NCBI GenBank assembly: GCA_029844215.1
Contig: CM056728.1
Location: forward strand, 6,908,001 to 6,972,000
DNA: 64,000 nucleotides
Direction: 5' to 3'
Source of the DNA: Przewalskia tangutica
Lineage: Eukaryota > Streptophyta > Magnoliopsida > Solanales > Solanaceae
In this document: positions 1 to 13,200 of the stretch, one piece after another
How the letters are laid out: every line of letters begins with the position of its first letter
Numbering within the stretch: position 1 is the stretch's first letter
The notes under the pieces: model-generated
What the model was told of the DNA's origin: nothing
What the model saw: only the letters and a program-made list of their open reading frames with translations
Databases searched by the model: none
Translations under genes and position numbers: made by a program

Positions 1-840
1 ATAACAAAAAAAAGACTAAACAACACATAAAAAATACCAAAGAATCCCCCCCCCCCCCCCGAACTTAAATCACACATTGTCCCTAATGTGTGCAAGAATC
101 AAAAATAAAAGAAAAACGGGACAAATTACAAACTTGGTTTAAAATGGTGGCGGTGGATTATGCATGGCAGATAACATCAGAAATCCCGTCAGAATGGAAG
201 AGGGAAATCGTTTCTAGGGCTCTTTATTTTTCAAATTTTTCGTCGCGGCGCCGTGGCGCTCTGAGATTGGCGCCGTGGCGCTCTGAGATTGGCGCCGTGG
301 CGCCCAAACATCTGTGACCCTCTGAACTTTCGGCGTCGTGGCTCTCTGATTCGTCGTCGTGGCACCAAACTTCCTGCGGCTTTCTGCATTCTCGGCGCCG
401 TGGCGCCGAGCTGATTTCCTTCCTGTCTCACGTTTTTCGTCCTCCACTTTTTAGCACTGTACATGTCATCACAATATGTAAACAATACCTTCCGTGAGAC
501 TGTTATACCTAAAACTAAATTGCATAAATTTTAAAAAAAACTTGGGTTGCCTCCCAAGTAGCGCTGTCTTTAACGTCTTTTATCTGGACGCAGGTTCCCT
601 ATTCATTTTGGAATGAGATGGGTCACTAGGCTCATGTATTCCATTTCATTGATCAAATAGAGTTTCAACCTCTGTCCGTTTACCTTGAAAGGGCCTCCCT
701 CTCACTTCAACTGCACCATAGGGGAATGCTCTAACAACAGTGTACGGTCATGACCAACGCGATTTGAGCTTGCCTGGGAACAACCTCAACCTTGAGTTGA
801 ATAAAAGCACTTGTTGTCATGCTTGGAAGTCTTTTGGTAT
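1..840 (-). other. 3' internal non-coding part of the Athila-type element
   Basis: No protein is supported here. There is a C12 run at about 49-60, a cluster of GC-rich GGCGCC-type repeats at 230-415, and at about 541-566 the stretch CTTGGGTTGCCTCCCAAGTA, an inverted repeat often found after integrase in plant Athila-like elements. The 3' LTR should lie left of base 1. Confidence 0.6.
230..415. repeat. GGCGCCGTGGCGC-type GC-rich short repeats
   Basis: The motif GGCGCCGTGGCGC recurs with degenerate copies (GGCGTCGTGGC, TCGTCGTGGCACC) separated by CTCTGAGATT-like spacers, in otherwise AT-rich DNA. Similar clusters occur at 8230-8340, 9765-9870 and 59925-59990, inside other transposon segments. 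Confidence 0.75.
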
Positions 841-3570
841 CAACATCTTATCATGCCATACTTTGGTTCGTTCCTTGTAGATCCTTGCATTCTCATAGAC
901 ATTGTATGCGACCATCCAACTCGCTCACCGGTGGCACAGCAACCTCTTACGCCTGCTGCCTTGGCATCCATGTTCAGCTTCCTCATTTCCCAATAAGCCG
1001 TGTGTTCCAACTCTACTGGCAGATGGCATTCTTTACCAAAAACTAACTTATATGGTGACATTCCAATGGGGTTTTAAATGTTGTTCTGTATTCCCATAGT
1101 GCGTCATCTAATTTGATAGACCAATCCTTTCTTGAGCCATCCACCATCTTTTTCAATATGCTCTTCACTTCCTTGTTTGAAACTTCTGCTTGCCCATTCG
1201 CTTGAGGGTGATAGGGCAATGTAGTGCGATGGTAGACTCCATATCGAGAAAGCAGTGTATCAAGCTGCTTGTTGCAGTAGTGGCTTCCTTCATCACTGAT
1301 GATGGCCCTAGGAGTACCGAACCTTGTGAATATATTCTTTTGGAGGAACCTTTGGACAGTCTTACTGTCATTTTATTTAGTGGCTACCGCTTCTACCCAT
1401 TTGGACACATAATCCACTGCAAGAAGAATGTATTGATTCCTAAAGAACGACGGGAATGGACCCATGAAGTCGATCCCCCATACATCAAATAGTTCCACCT
1501 CTAAGATCCCATTCGAAGGCATTTCATTTCGTCTTGATATGTTCCCTGTTCTTTGACAACGATCATAGCTCTTCACAAAAGTGTGGGCATCCTTGAAGAG
1601 GGTTGGCCAATAGAACCCACTTTGCAGTACCTTCGCAGTTGTTCTTGATGCCCCAAAATGTCCACCACATTGTAAGGCGTGATAATGGGTGAGAATCTGG
1701 TGCATCTCATCCTCTGGTATACATCGCCTGATGACTTGGTCGGCGCAATGCTTGTATAACATTGGCTCCTCCCAATAGTAGTGTTTTACTTCAGAGTAGA
1801 ACCTCTTCACTTGCTGTCTTGTCAATCTTGGGGTACTACCTTAGCTGCGAGAAAATTAACAAAATCAGCGTACCAAGGTAACTTAAAGACAACACTTACT
1901 TGAAACAATTGCTCATCTGGGAAGTGATCATTTATCTGCACATCCTTGGTGTTCTGGCTCTCTATGCTTTCAAGCCTCGACAAGTGGTCAACAACTGAGT
2001 TCTCTGCCCCCTTCTTGTCACTGATCTCCATGTCAAATTCTTGTAATAGCAGAACCCATCGGATAAGGCGATGTTTTGCATCCTTCTTTGTCATCAAGTA
2101 CTTTATGACAAAGTGGTCAATGTATACTATCACCTTATTCTCAATTAAGTATGGTCTGAATTTCTCGAATGCATATACTATTGCTATCAATTCTTTTTTC
2201 TGTAGTGGCATAATTCAACTGTGCATCATTAAGAGTTTTACTAGCATAGTAAATGAATCTGAATACCTTATCGACCCTCTGCCCAAGCACTGTTCCCACT
2301 GCATAATCACTTGCATCACACATGGGAGCTCCCAGTTTGGTGCAATGACTATGAGTGCTGAGATAAGCCTCTCATTGAGTGTCTGAAAAGCGATCATGCA
2401 TTCCTTATTGAATTCAAAAACAACCCCAGTCATTAGCAAGGTGGAAAAAGGTTTTGAAACTTTTGAGAAGTCTTTGATGAATCTTCTATAAAAACCGGCA
2501 TGCCCAAGGAAACTTCTGACCCCTTTTGTTGATACTGGAGGTGGTAAATTTTCTATTACTGAAATCTTTGCTTTGTCAACCTCAATACCTTGGTTGGATA
2601 TTTTATGTCCAAGGACAATCCCCTCTTTTACCATGAAGTGACACTTCTCCCAATTCAGCACAAGGTTAGACTCTTCACACCGTTTCAACACTGTTTCCAA
2701 GTGCCTCAAACACTCGTCGAACGAGGACCCAAAGACCGAGAAATCATTCATGAAAATCTCTATAGTCATCTCCACCATATCAGAGAAAATTGCCATCATA
2801 CACCTCTGAAAGGTCGCAGGTGCATTGCAAAGCCCAAATGTCATCATTCTGAATGCAAACGTACCAAAGGGGCAGATGAATGTTGTCTTTTCCTGATCTT
2901 CTGGTGCTATGGCAATCTGATGATACCCTGAGTAACCATCCAAAAAGCAGTAGTAATTGTGCCCTGCAAGTCTATCCAACATCTGATCTAGAAATGGCAA
3001 CGGGAAGTGGTCTTTTCTGGTTGCCTTGTTCAACTTGCGATAGTCAATGCAATTCTCCACCCAATAACTGTTCTAGATGGAATGAGCTCATTCTTTTCGT
3101 TGGTCACTACTGTCAGACCACCCTTTTTGGGCACCACTTGCACCGGACTCACCCATGCACTGTCAGAGATAGGATAAATTACCCCAACATCAAGCCATTT
3201 CATGATTTCTTTTCTGACTACCTCCTTCATGTTCGGATTCAGTCTCCTCTGTGCCTCAATAGTGGGTATGCTCTCCTCATCTAGACGGATCTTATGCATA
3301 ACTGTTGACGGACTTATCCCCCTTATGTCTGCTAATGTCCACCCAATGGCACGCCATGAGCCCTCGGCACTCTCGTGCCTTCTCAACCTCTACTCTGGAT
3401 AGATGACATGAGATGATCACTGGTAAGGATTGATTCTCACCTAGATATCGGTACTGCAAATGATCTGGTAGAGTCTTCAACTCTAACTCTGGAGCTTTTT
3501 CTGTGGATGGTACTGATCTCTCTGGCATCTGCCCAAGCTCTTCATATCTCTTCTTATCACATTGCTCATA
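840..3570 (-). pseudogene. Athila-type pol remnant (RT, RNase H, integrase)
   Basis: Read right to left. A spacer segment at 3292-3570 continues the protease reading frame from the far side of the 3.8-kb insertion. RT follows at 2215-3386 in two frames, with VPKKGG and then DYRKLNKATRKDHFPLPF. The active-site motif, normally FMDD in these elements, reads FMND. RNase H is at about 1822-2323, with an ENSVVDHLSRLE end. Integrase is at 840-1825, with a zinc-binding H..H..C..C segment and the first catalytic Asp in WGIDFMGPFP, followed by frameshifted pieces. The changes of frame and the Asp-to-Asn change in RT show that it cannot encode a working polyprotein. Confidence 0.85.
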
Positions 3571-3575
3571 AGAAT
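3571..3575. repeat. Target-site duplication AGAAT, left copy
   Basis: AGAAT flanks the 3576-7381 insertion here and again at 7382-7386. A 5-bp duplication is the usual signature of LTR-retrotransposon integration. Confidence 0.85.
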
Positions 3576-3811
3576 TGTTGACACCCAATTTTGACCCTTC
3601 CGTACAGTCACTAACTACAAAATTACACTAATTTTTTAAAATAATTTTTAATAAGAAAATGCGATAATAAAACATTAATACATGCATAAATAAGCAATTT
3701 AATAATGACATCGCATTTCACGTAGACTATTAGGCATACCTTGAGTCTCACGTCCGCACTCGGCATTTTAATAACAAATAATTTTATTAAAACTCAAACA
3801 ATTCTTAATGA

Positions 3812-3842
<31 letters not shown>

Positions 3843-6800
3843 ATACATAAAATAAATAATTTAACAACGACGTCGTGTTAAATAGCATATTCGCATTTCA
3901 TTAATACGCAAGGCAATTTCATTAATATGATTTGCAATTTAAATTAATTTCAATCTAATACATGCGTTTTAATAATAGCGTCGCATTCATAAAAAAACAT
4001 TAAGCATTAATTAAATAGAACGTCCGTCTTTATTCTTTATTTTTTAGTCTCAAACTTAGACTAACAAAGCACCTAAAATAATTTAATCACAATTTATTAA
4101 TTTAATTTACCACTAATTAATTAATAATACACCTAAACTAACACTTTAAACTAATACCCATAAAACGCAGCCCACGACCCAGCACAGGCCCAATACCCGC
4201 AGGCCCAACCCATTCTATTAGTCCCTTCTCGTCCACAATCCACAAACAAAAAAAAAACCAGCAACCCTTACTCATCCTCTCCCTCACGCTAAAAAAAGAA
4301 AACCTAAACCTAAAAAACAACAATCGCCGCACCTCTCCCTCGCATCCCCCGTCGCCCCAGCCTGGATTCTCGCCGGAGAATCTGGGGTTTCCCTTACCCA
4401 CGACTCGCCATAACCCAAAATAGCCCACAAATCTTAACAAATCAGTTCGAAATCACACCTCGAATCACACAAAAATCGCAGGGAATAAATACGAAATCAG
4501 AGTAAGAATAAGCACAAAATCTCGTCCAAAATCAGCCGTAAATGCTTACCAACATTAGAACCCAAAAAGGGGCGATATAAACGAACCCATTTCGCACATG
4601 CAAAGGGGGACTGAACACAGAACTGGACGGGAAGAGATATCCGTTAAAAACACAAAGGAAGGGCAGACAGCAGAAAATAGCAAGCACCGCGATTCAAAAC
4701 CTTTTCCTCGCAACATCAGTGGCAAACCAGTAAGCCTTCCCAAAGCCAAGCCTCACCCTTTCCATCTATCGCATTCTCCGAGTGAATCGATGACTTGATA
4801 CGCTGCCTCAGTTCGCTGCTCGGAGAAGGTAAATTCAAATTTCCCCTCAGTCTTTATTTCGATTTTATGTTTTATGTGTTGTGTGAGTCATTAGCTTAAT
4901 TTCCGTTCATAAATGTCTAATTTCGAGTAAAATAGCAGGTTTTAACTTAAATCAGTGATGTTTATGCACTAAGTTAATGTGTTTAGGCCTATGCTCGCAT
5001 TCGTTGTGTGTTTGTGCATATGATTAAATGGATTGACTATTGTTTGAGTATATGGGATAAATTGTCGAGCATGTCGATTGAGAAACGATGTTGATTTTTA
5101 TTTATTAAGCTAACACACAACTCTTCTAGCTAAACTATATGTTAAGGGGGGCTGTTACCACAATCGTGTTGCATTATAAGTAATACCCCAATGTGTTCGA
5201 TTGGCTATAATTGTTTATTAAGAATGTATCAAGAAGGTAAACAGTTTACCTGGTATTATATTAGGATTATTCAAACAGGGAAAGGTCTCTAAAAGCATGT
5301 AATCGTTAACCGGTTTACTCGTAGTCTAGTCTTCATATGCTTAGGTGGATTTATTCACTACTCTGTTGATCGTTATGTGTGATTAAGTCGATAAAAATAC
5401 TATTCATGTTAGTTTAAAAATCTGTTCAAACATATATATGATGTCCGGTCAATTTAACACTCAAGTCTTGCCATTTTTATGAGTTATGGATCATGTGTGT
5501 GAATGGTGATAGCCTGATAGGTATCACATTGTTTGTTTAGATCCAACTACACATCTGTCTGCGTATAGTATTCATAAATTAGGCAACACCATACTACCTA
5601 TGCCCGCATACATTTGTCCTCGTTAACGCTTTGTTACCATGCCCGTCTGCTAAATAGTCCAAATGGTGTCTTCAATAACATCTTGCATTTCAGTGAATCA
5701 ACTTAGATAATGTCGAGTCATGGTTCCCTGTCGCATTCCATTTTAGATGTATAATTTATATTAGTACGCATAGGGTGTGGCTAGGCACTCAAACTATCTA
5801 CAGTTATTTTTCTATAAAAATTAAAAAAAAATGTAAGATTGATTTATGTCTTTTAGGTATGTGCAATTTAGACCTCTCTCCTCTATGTTGTCTAGATTCG
5901 ACCTTTAATTGCATGAATACCTGATGCTTCACTTTGTATGCTCGTTCTGGCTTTTTACGTGACAACTCGCAGGGCCTATTCATCCTGATTCTAGTCTAAA
6001 TCTGAGCATGTAATGTTAGTTTGATTGGCTTGATGTTGTTGAATATTCACCCTCTGTAAACCTGACTCTAAGTTGGCCCATTATATATTGGGCCTGTCAA
6101 TTCCTATGTCTGAAATCAAACTTTTGGGTCTGCTTTCTTGTCTTCTTTCTATAATAAGAATCTGAAAATTGCATGTCTTGGGCTTTCTTGGTCTGTGGGT
6201 TGGAACTTTGACAATTGTGTTCGCGGGCCTGCCCGCCTGATGAACAGTAAAACGAATCGACCTATGCGTATTCAAATTTTATATTGATGTTTATTTATTT
6301 ATTTGGTGAATTCTAGGGCATATACTAATCCTTATCGTTTTCTTTTTTACATGAAATGCATTGGAGCAAAAACAAAGAGTCTCATAGTGAAACTCATCGT
6401 GGCAAACGTAAAGGCTTGCATCTACATCCATCGAGTTCCCTCTTCGGCAATTCCTAGAAAAAACAAATAGGACGGAGTCATCCGCTCCAATCCCTTCACT
6501 CTCTTAACCTCCTTATCTCATTTTTATATCTTATTTGTTGTTGTAATATAACTTTGTAATTAATAGGAAACTTCGAGCAATTAGCCTTTGAACATATGAG
6601 GTGGGAAGGTAATTTAAACTTAGAAATGCACTTCTACTTTATTTGTCTTTTAGGATTGTTAGGCACGTCTAAATTCTGCCAAAATAATCTAAACAATTTA
6701 ACTTGCATCATAAAATCAACACTTTATTTCTTACTAAATCCATAACAAATTTTCCCTTGAACTCTTATCTAACATTATATAGGAAATCTATTATGTATAA

Positions 6801-7381
6801 TAAAAATCATCTTAAGTATTGGGTATATCATAACCAAGATTAATTAAGTAGATAAATGCATACATTTAGCCAATAAATTCATTTTGCATCACATATTTTT
6901 ATAAATAATACAAGGCATGTTTTAAACTTTACATGTGTTTTATAGCACTAATCTTATTAATCTTTGAATAAAAATACTTTCTATTAAATATCTTTCAAAC
7001 ATGTATTTTTAGCATAAATAATTAACCCTAGGTTTGAACGGACAACCGCAAGTTAGCGGATCCTTTAGGGTGTCTAACCCCTTCCCTTTAGGATAATAAA
7101 GAACCCTTACCCAGAATCTCATTAAGTTTAGCAGACCATTAAATGGAGTTAATGTTTACTTTAAACTAGTTAACATTTAGGTGTCCTAATTCACCCAAAT
7201 TAATTAGGTGGCGACTCCGCGAACCCTTTAGCATTTTAGCATTTAGCACCTTTTGTACTTTTAGCATTTTAACACCTTTTTAAGCATTTTTAACTATTTA
7301 GCATTTTATTTTATTTTCTAACATTTTTATTAAGCAGGAGTTTTTAGAAAATAAATGTCGCGGTCGAAAAAGGGCGTGACA
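3576..7381. mobile_element. 3.8-kb non-coding LTR-like insertion (probable solo LTR)
   Basis: Begins TGTTGACACCC and ends GGGCGTGACA, so it has TG...CA ends, and it is flanked by perfect AGAAT duplications. It separates the protease half of the Athila-type polyprotein, ending EYANWMNS, from its continuation YEQCDKKRYEEL. I see no transposon protein and no second copy of the first bases inside it, which favours a very long solo LTR, as known from Tat/Ogre-type elements, over a complete element. A non-autonomous large derivative is possible. It contains an (AAAT)n run at about 3810-3845. Confidence 0.75.
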
Positions 7382-7386
7382 AGAAT

Positions 7387-8743
7387 TCATCCAATTTGCA
7401 TACTCCATCAGATTCGGGTCATTGCCACTATTATCATCCCATTGTGTCAGCACTTCTTCAAGCGCATCAACATTTCTGAACCCATTTTCTGACATTGCTT
7501 CTTCGATCACATCAATGGCGGCGATTATCACTTGCCTCGGAAGGTTCTTTGCTCGAAAAACATTGAAAATCACATCTTCTTCTTCCACACGAAGTCTCAA
7601 CTCCCCTTTTCGAACATCAATGAGTGTCTGTTCTGTGGCTAGGAAGGGTCTACCAAGGATAATGGGGATCATGTCATTATCTCTCATGTCTAAGATGATG
7701 AAATCAGCGGGAAAGATGAACTTTTCCACCTTAACCAACACATCCTCGATGACTCCTCTAGGGTGGACAATAGAGCGGTCAGCTAGCTGCAAAGTGATGT
7801 TTGTAGGTCTGGATTCTCCCATTCCAAGTTTGCAAAACACCAGATAGGGCATCAAATTTATACATGCCCCCAGATCACACAACGCCTTCTGACACTCAAA
7901 CTTTCCTATAGTGCATGAGATGGTGAAACTCCCCGGATCTTTCAACTTCTGAGGTAGCTTTCTCTGTAGGATGACACTACATTCTTCAGTCAACACCACT
8001 GTTTCATAGTCATCTATCCTCCTCTTTTTGCTGAGAATCGCCTTCATGAACTTTACATAACTCGGCATCTGCTCTAGTGCCTCAACAAACGGGATGTTGA
8101 GTTGCAATTGTTTGAGAACTTCCAGGAATTTAGAGAAATGTTTGTTAAGAGAACTTGTTTTTAGCCTCTGGGGGTACGGTATCTTCACATGGGGTGCGTT
8201 CACAACTGCTCCCAAAATCATTGTACCTTCTGAGCCCTGGGCACCACGGCCCTGAGATTCGGCGCCGTTGCGCCCAAACTTCTGAAATATCTCAGGATTA
8301 TCGACGCCGTGGCGCTGCTCAGTGGCGCCATGACGCTGCAACTTCTGCGAGAAGTCTAGGCCCTTCTTTTCTGGACACGGTGGTGGTGAGTTTGCTTCCA
8401 CTGGATCGTCATTTCTCAGGTCAATCGCCTGACATTGCTCTTTTATATTCTCTCCAATATGTTCAGGGTGATTCCCTTGTATCCTGTTGCTTAGCATGCC
8501 CGCGAGTTATCCTATTTGCGTTTCCAAAATCTTTAGGGACACTCTCGTCTCATCCATGAACTGAGTTTGGTGCCTAGTTAGCCTGAGTATGGTTGCTCGT
8601 AGCCCATCCTGCTCTTCCTGTGGGGCATGGGGATTACATTGCTGTTGATAGTTCTGTAACCCTTGATAGTGGTAATCCATGTTTGTAGGGTCCCTGAGAT
8701 AAATCAAAACCAACAAACGGATCACGACGCACGGTTTCACCAA
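7387..8743 (-). pseudogene. Athila-type gag C-terminus and protease remnant
   Basis: The reading frame at 7387-8497 carries an aspartic protease region: CDLGACINLMP holds the active-site D-L-G-A, followed by a hydrophobic domain ending IILGRPFLAT, the usual second protease motif. The segment at 8507-8743 matches the Gln-rich end of gag just before protease, ending LETQIG. Only about 80 bases separate this gag end from the primer-binding site, so most of gag is deleted. The frame ends at the AGAAT insertion point of the 3.8-kb unit. The segment at 8230-8340 contains the GC-rich GGCGCC motif inside the coding frame. Confidence 0.8.
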
Positions 8744-8820
8744 TACAAAAAAAAATAAAAAAAAAAATAAAAACCAAATTAGAAATTAAGAATAGATAGA
8801 ATGATATTGAACTACGCCAA

Positions 8821-8839
8821 TCCCCGGCAACGGTGCCAA
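8821..8839 (-). promoter_or_regulatory. Primer-binding site, tRNA-Asp type
   Basis: The minus strand reads TGGCACCGTTGCCGGGGA next to the LTR end. This is one base from the TGGCGCCGTTGCCGGGGA primer site typical of Athila-like elements, complementary to the 3' end of a tRNA-Asp. It fixes the element's orientation. Confidence 0.8.
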
Positions 8840-8844
8840 AAACT

Positions 8845-10093
8845 TGATGTGCGATTTATACACACGCTAAACGCAAGTGCACGTATCGTGACAAGTAATA
8901 TAGTCTAGAAGACCGAGTTATCGTCCTCAGGAATTAGTGTCCAATTATCAATCTCTATTATGTAGTATCTATTTGGTGACCGATAATTTGATGATTTGTT
9001 TCTAGCTATGATTATAGACGCTAACTAAATTACTTTACTTTACTTCAGATATGGTGGAAATAGGACTTCCAAATCTCCTCGACTATCCGCTCGCTTTACT
9101 CGTTAATGCAAATAATTAAGGTTCTTCTTCTATTTTGAGATAGCAGGTTAACTAAGCCGTTTTATACTCATGTTAAGGTAATATAAACACTCAACCCCAA
9201 TGTAGAACCCTTCTATCTTTCGATGACAAGATTGACTACAAAGGAGGATTAAGAGCAATAACCTATTAAGCTACACAAGTATCGGGGTACTTTCGTCCAC
9301 GATTTAAACCTATGTTTATTCAACTATAGCATATTCACAATCTCCCCTTTCGGATTTCGATTAGAAATCATATAAGTGATGATAATTAGTGATCAATTAA
9401 TTACCAAGCAATCAAAATAATTATTGAATAAATCTCAACAATAATAAGAAGAAACCAAAATCTTGCATTAATTCATAAAACGAGGTTCAAGTGATTCGAC
9501 ATGGAAAACCCTAAATTAAGTTAGTTCCTAGCCATAGACATGCCAAGAACTAAAATAGTATCCAACATATACTAGAAAGAAATAAAGTAAAGAACAAGAA
9601 ATTACTCAAAAATAAGTCTTCAATCTTGATCTAATGTTGTGATGAATGGTAAGGTGTGGAACTCCTCAAAACTGACCTAAAAGGTCCTTTTATATCACCC
9701 AAAACGTGCAAAACCTTTTCCTTCTTGGCCTTGGCCCAATCCTATTCGGATTTGTCAATTTTCCCGCGTCGGCGCCACGTCCCTGCAACCGGTGCCGCGG
9801 CGTCGAAACTTCTGCGGCTGGTCTGCTTCTTGGGCGCCGTGGCCCCGCTACTGCTGATGGTCTGACACTACGGCGCCGCCCTGTTTCTCGTCCGGGTTGC
9901 CAACTTTTCAGCTTTTTGAGCTGTGGAACCTCTGTTTTTGCCCTCTTTTCGCTCCTTCTCGCCAATGTGCCACTTTAAACCATTGTGACTCAAAAGAAAG
10001 AAAATCTATCCTAACACGACACATATTTGTAAAAACATGGGCAAAAGACTAACTAAAAATAACTCAAAAGATGTATATAAAATACATCGATCA
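8845..10093 (-). repeat. 5' LTR of the Athila-type element
   Basis: About 1249 bp with TG...CA ends (plus strand TGATGTGCG...ATCGATCA). The inner end lies five bases from the primer-binding site and the outer end abuts interrupted gypsy A gag sequence. A GC-rich cluster at 9765-9870 resembles the one at 230-415. The partner LTR is off the left edge, so LTR divergence cannot be judged. Confidence 0.75.
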
Positions 10094-10273
10094 AACTGCT
10101 AAACTCTATGAAGAGTCTTTTAAGGCTCTACTTCCCTTTGCCCACAGAAAAGCTACCAGAATTACATTCCAAAACCTATAACCACTCCATACAACAGAAA
10201 TATCCAAACTATTATACCTAAATACCCTATTTCCCAACCACCTTTCAAACTATCCTACCCCACTAAAAAAATA

Positions 10274-13200
10274 ATGAATAAGACAACCAATAAACCAAAC
10301 ACACTTCCAACCAATTTAGAAAACCTCAGGGAGCAGAGGTTGTGTTACAGGTGCAAAGAGAGGTACTTCCCTGGGTACCAATGCAAACTGAGGATCTTGA
10401 ACACTATGGATGGAATGGTAGTTGAGAAAGATGGTGGAAATCAGAAAATGTTTATGGATGTGGCTGAGACCTTGGAGCAGGGGAGGAACAAATTGAACAA
10501 GCTGAGGTGTATATAAATGCTCTATTGGGTTTAAGTTCTTCCAAAGGAAAGGTATCAACTATCAAAATCATAGGATATGCTGGTAAAACACCTATGACAG
10601 TTCTGATAGACAGTGGGTCTACTCATTCATTCATAGACCCCAATATTGTTAAGAGATTGAGATTAAAACAACCTATGGAGAAGTCTATGAGAGTTTTTGT
10701 AGCTAATGGGCAAGAAATGAACTGTCACCTAGAGAGTCCTGTATTTAAATGGAAAATGCAGAATGGACCTTTCACTTTCAGGTTAAGACTAATGAAGATG
10801 GGGGTTGTGATATGATATTGGCCATGGACTGGATAGACAGAGTAGCACTTGTGATACTACACACCAGACCTCATAGTCTGAGCTTCATATGTGGAGGAAA
10901 AATGATTACATTGTATGGGGAACAAGAAGATGCTGGAATAACAACAATGAATATTAAAGAATTGAAAAGAATGTTACAGTGTGGTACTGGTGAAGTAGTT
11001 GCTGAGATAGCCATGATCAAACCAGTGATGCCAAGTAAGGAGAAACATGATATACACCATACTATCAACACATTATTACAGAAGTACAAATCCATTTTCC
11101 ATGAACCCACTGAACTACCACAAAAAAACTGTGATCATATAATCAATTTAATTTCTGGAGCCCAACCCTTCAACCTAAGACCCTACATGTATTCGTATGA
11201 TCAAAAGAATACCATTGAAACTATTATCACTGACATGATTAAGGCAGATATTGTGGTTCCCAGTCAATCAGCTTTTGCATCTTCTGCTTTATTGGTTAAA
11301 AAGAAAGATTCCACATGGATGTTGTGTTTAGATTATAGAAGGTTAAATAGACTTACTGTTAAGCACAAGTATCCTATACCTATGATTGAGGACTTGCTGG
11401 ATGAGTTGTGTGGGGCCAGGGTGTTCTCTAAGATAAACTTGAGGGCTGGCTACCATCAGGTTAGAATGAAGAGGAGGAGCACAAAACTGCATTTAGAACC
11501 CACCATGGTCTATGAGAATTTAAGGTAATGCCTTTTGGCTTAACCAATGCACCTGCAACTTTTCAATCCCTTATGAATTGTGTATTCAAGGAACACTTAA
11601 GGAAGTTCATCTTGGTACTCTTTGATGACATATTGGTCTATAACAAGACTATGGAAGATCATTTGCTACACCTAGAGTCTGTATTAAAACTACTGAGATG
11701 ACATCAATTATTTGCCAAGCTTAGCAAGTGTGAGTTTAGGCAATCTCAGGTGGAGTATTTGGGGCATATCATCCATGACAAATGGGTAAGTACTGACCCT
11801 AGCAAAGTGGCTGCAATGTTGGATTGGCCCTACCCAAAAACGGTGAAAGAACTGAGGGGTTTCCTGGGTTAACAGGATATTATAGAAAGTTTTTAAAGGG
11901 GTATGCACACATTAGCAAACCATTGACAAACTTACTAAGGAAAGGTGAATTAAGTGGAGTATGGAAGCTGAAACAACCTTTGATCAGCTAAAAAGGGCTA
12001 TGTCCAACACACATATATTAACACTACCTGATTTCACTAAACCTTTCATTCTGGTAGTGGATGCATGCAACACATGTATTGGTGCTGTTTTAATGCAAGA
12101 CAAAAGACCTTTGGCATTTATGAGTCAAGTTTTGAGCAAAAGACATCAAATAATGTCTACCTATGAGAAATAATTAATAGCCTTACTGCAAGTTGTTGAT
12201 AGATTGAGACATTACCTACATCCCCATCACTTCATCGCCAAAACTGATCATTTCAGTTTAAAATTCCTACAAGACCAGAAAATAACCACATATTTGCAAC
12301 ATAAAGGGATAACTAAGCTGATAGGATTGAGTTTTGAAATACAATACAAGAAAGGAGTTGAGAATGTAGTAGTTGATGCCTTATCCAGGAAAACTATGGT
12401 TTAACATGATAGTACCTTGAAAGACATGGTAATATAATATTCTGTAATAACTCAAGTACAACCCAAGTGGATGGAGGAAATTGTGAACAACTACAAAGGG
12501 GATCCAGAAGTGTTACAAGTTATAACAACAATTGGTGCCAATGGCAGCAGAGAACAGAACCTCTCAATGCAACAAGGGGTGTTTAAGTATAAAGGTAAAG
12601 CTTGGGTGGGACAAAATGGATCCCTAAGACAACAACTAGTTCTAACAATACACCAATCTGGATTAGGAAGACATTTAGGGGTTTTTGCCACTTACCAAAG
12701 GCTCGAATCAATATTATATTGGCCTGCAATGATGGAACAAGTTAAAGTTGTGGTACAAGCATGTGAAGTCTGTCAAAGATGTAAGGATGAACAAGTGGCC
12801 TATCCAGGCTTGTTGCAACCATTACCTATCCCCGAAAGAGCCTGGGAACACATTTTCATGGACTTCATTGAAGGCCTACCAATATCTGAAGGAAAGGATA
12901 CTATACTAGTAGTTGTTGATAGATACAGTAAGTATGCACATTTTATAGTCATTGCCCACCCATTCACAGCCCCACAGATAGTCAGAAAATTCTTGGATAA
13001 CATCTATAAATTACATGTCTTACCCAAAAGTATAGTGTCTGACAGAGACAAAGTATTCACTAGCATTTTCTGGAAAGAAATGTTTAAACTACTACAAGTT
13101 CAAATTTGTTACAGCTCAGCTTATCACCCTCAGACAGATGGTCAAACGGAGAGGCTCAACAGATGTCTAGAAAACTATTTGAGGTGTATGACTGGGCATG

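Larger units (their letters stand above)
1..10093 (-). mobile_element. Athila-type Ty3/gypsy retrotransposon, degenerate, split by a later insertion; 3' end outside the window
   Basis: Read on the minus strand the order is 5' LTR (8845-10093), primer-binding site (8821-8839), a gag remnant, protease, then reverse transcriptase, RNase H and integrase down to about 840, and a non-coding 3' tail to base 1. The 3' LTR is not in the window. The RT wording, the DLGA-type protease motif and the tRNA-Asp-like primer site fit the Athila/Tat group of plant Ty3/gypsy elements. The coding region is interrupted at 3576-7381 by another LTR-like unit. The right end falls inside the gag of gypsy A: the bases just after 10093 (AACTG, then codons for AKLYEES) continue a gag also present in gypsy C. 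This element therefore inserted into gypsy A. Frameshifts, stops and a deleted gag N-terminus make it inactive. Confidence 0.85.

Noticed and set aside
49..60. C12 homopolymer as a functional tract
   Set aside because: It could be a polypurine tract on the minus strand, but the adjacent sequence does not start an LTR that I can confirm, and homopolymers are error-prone in assemblies.
2590..2931. Plus-strand frames over the Athila-type RT
   Set aside because: Reverse shadows of RT; the minus strand carries the conserved motifs.
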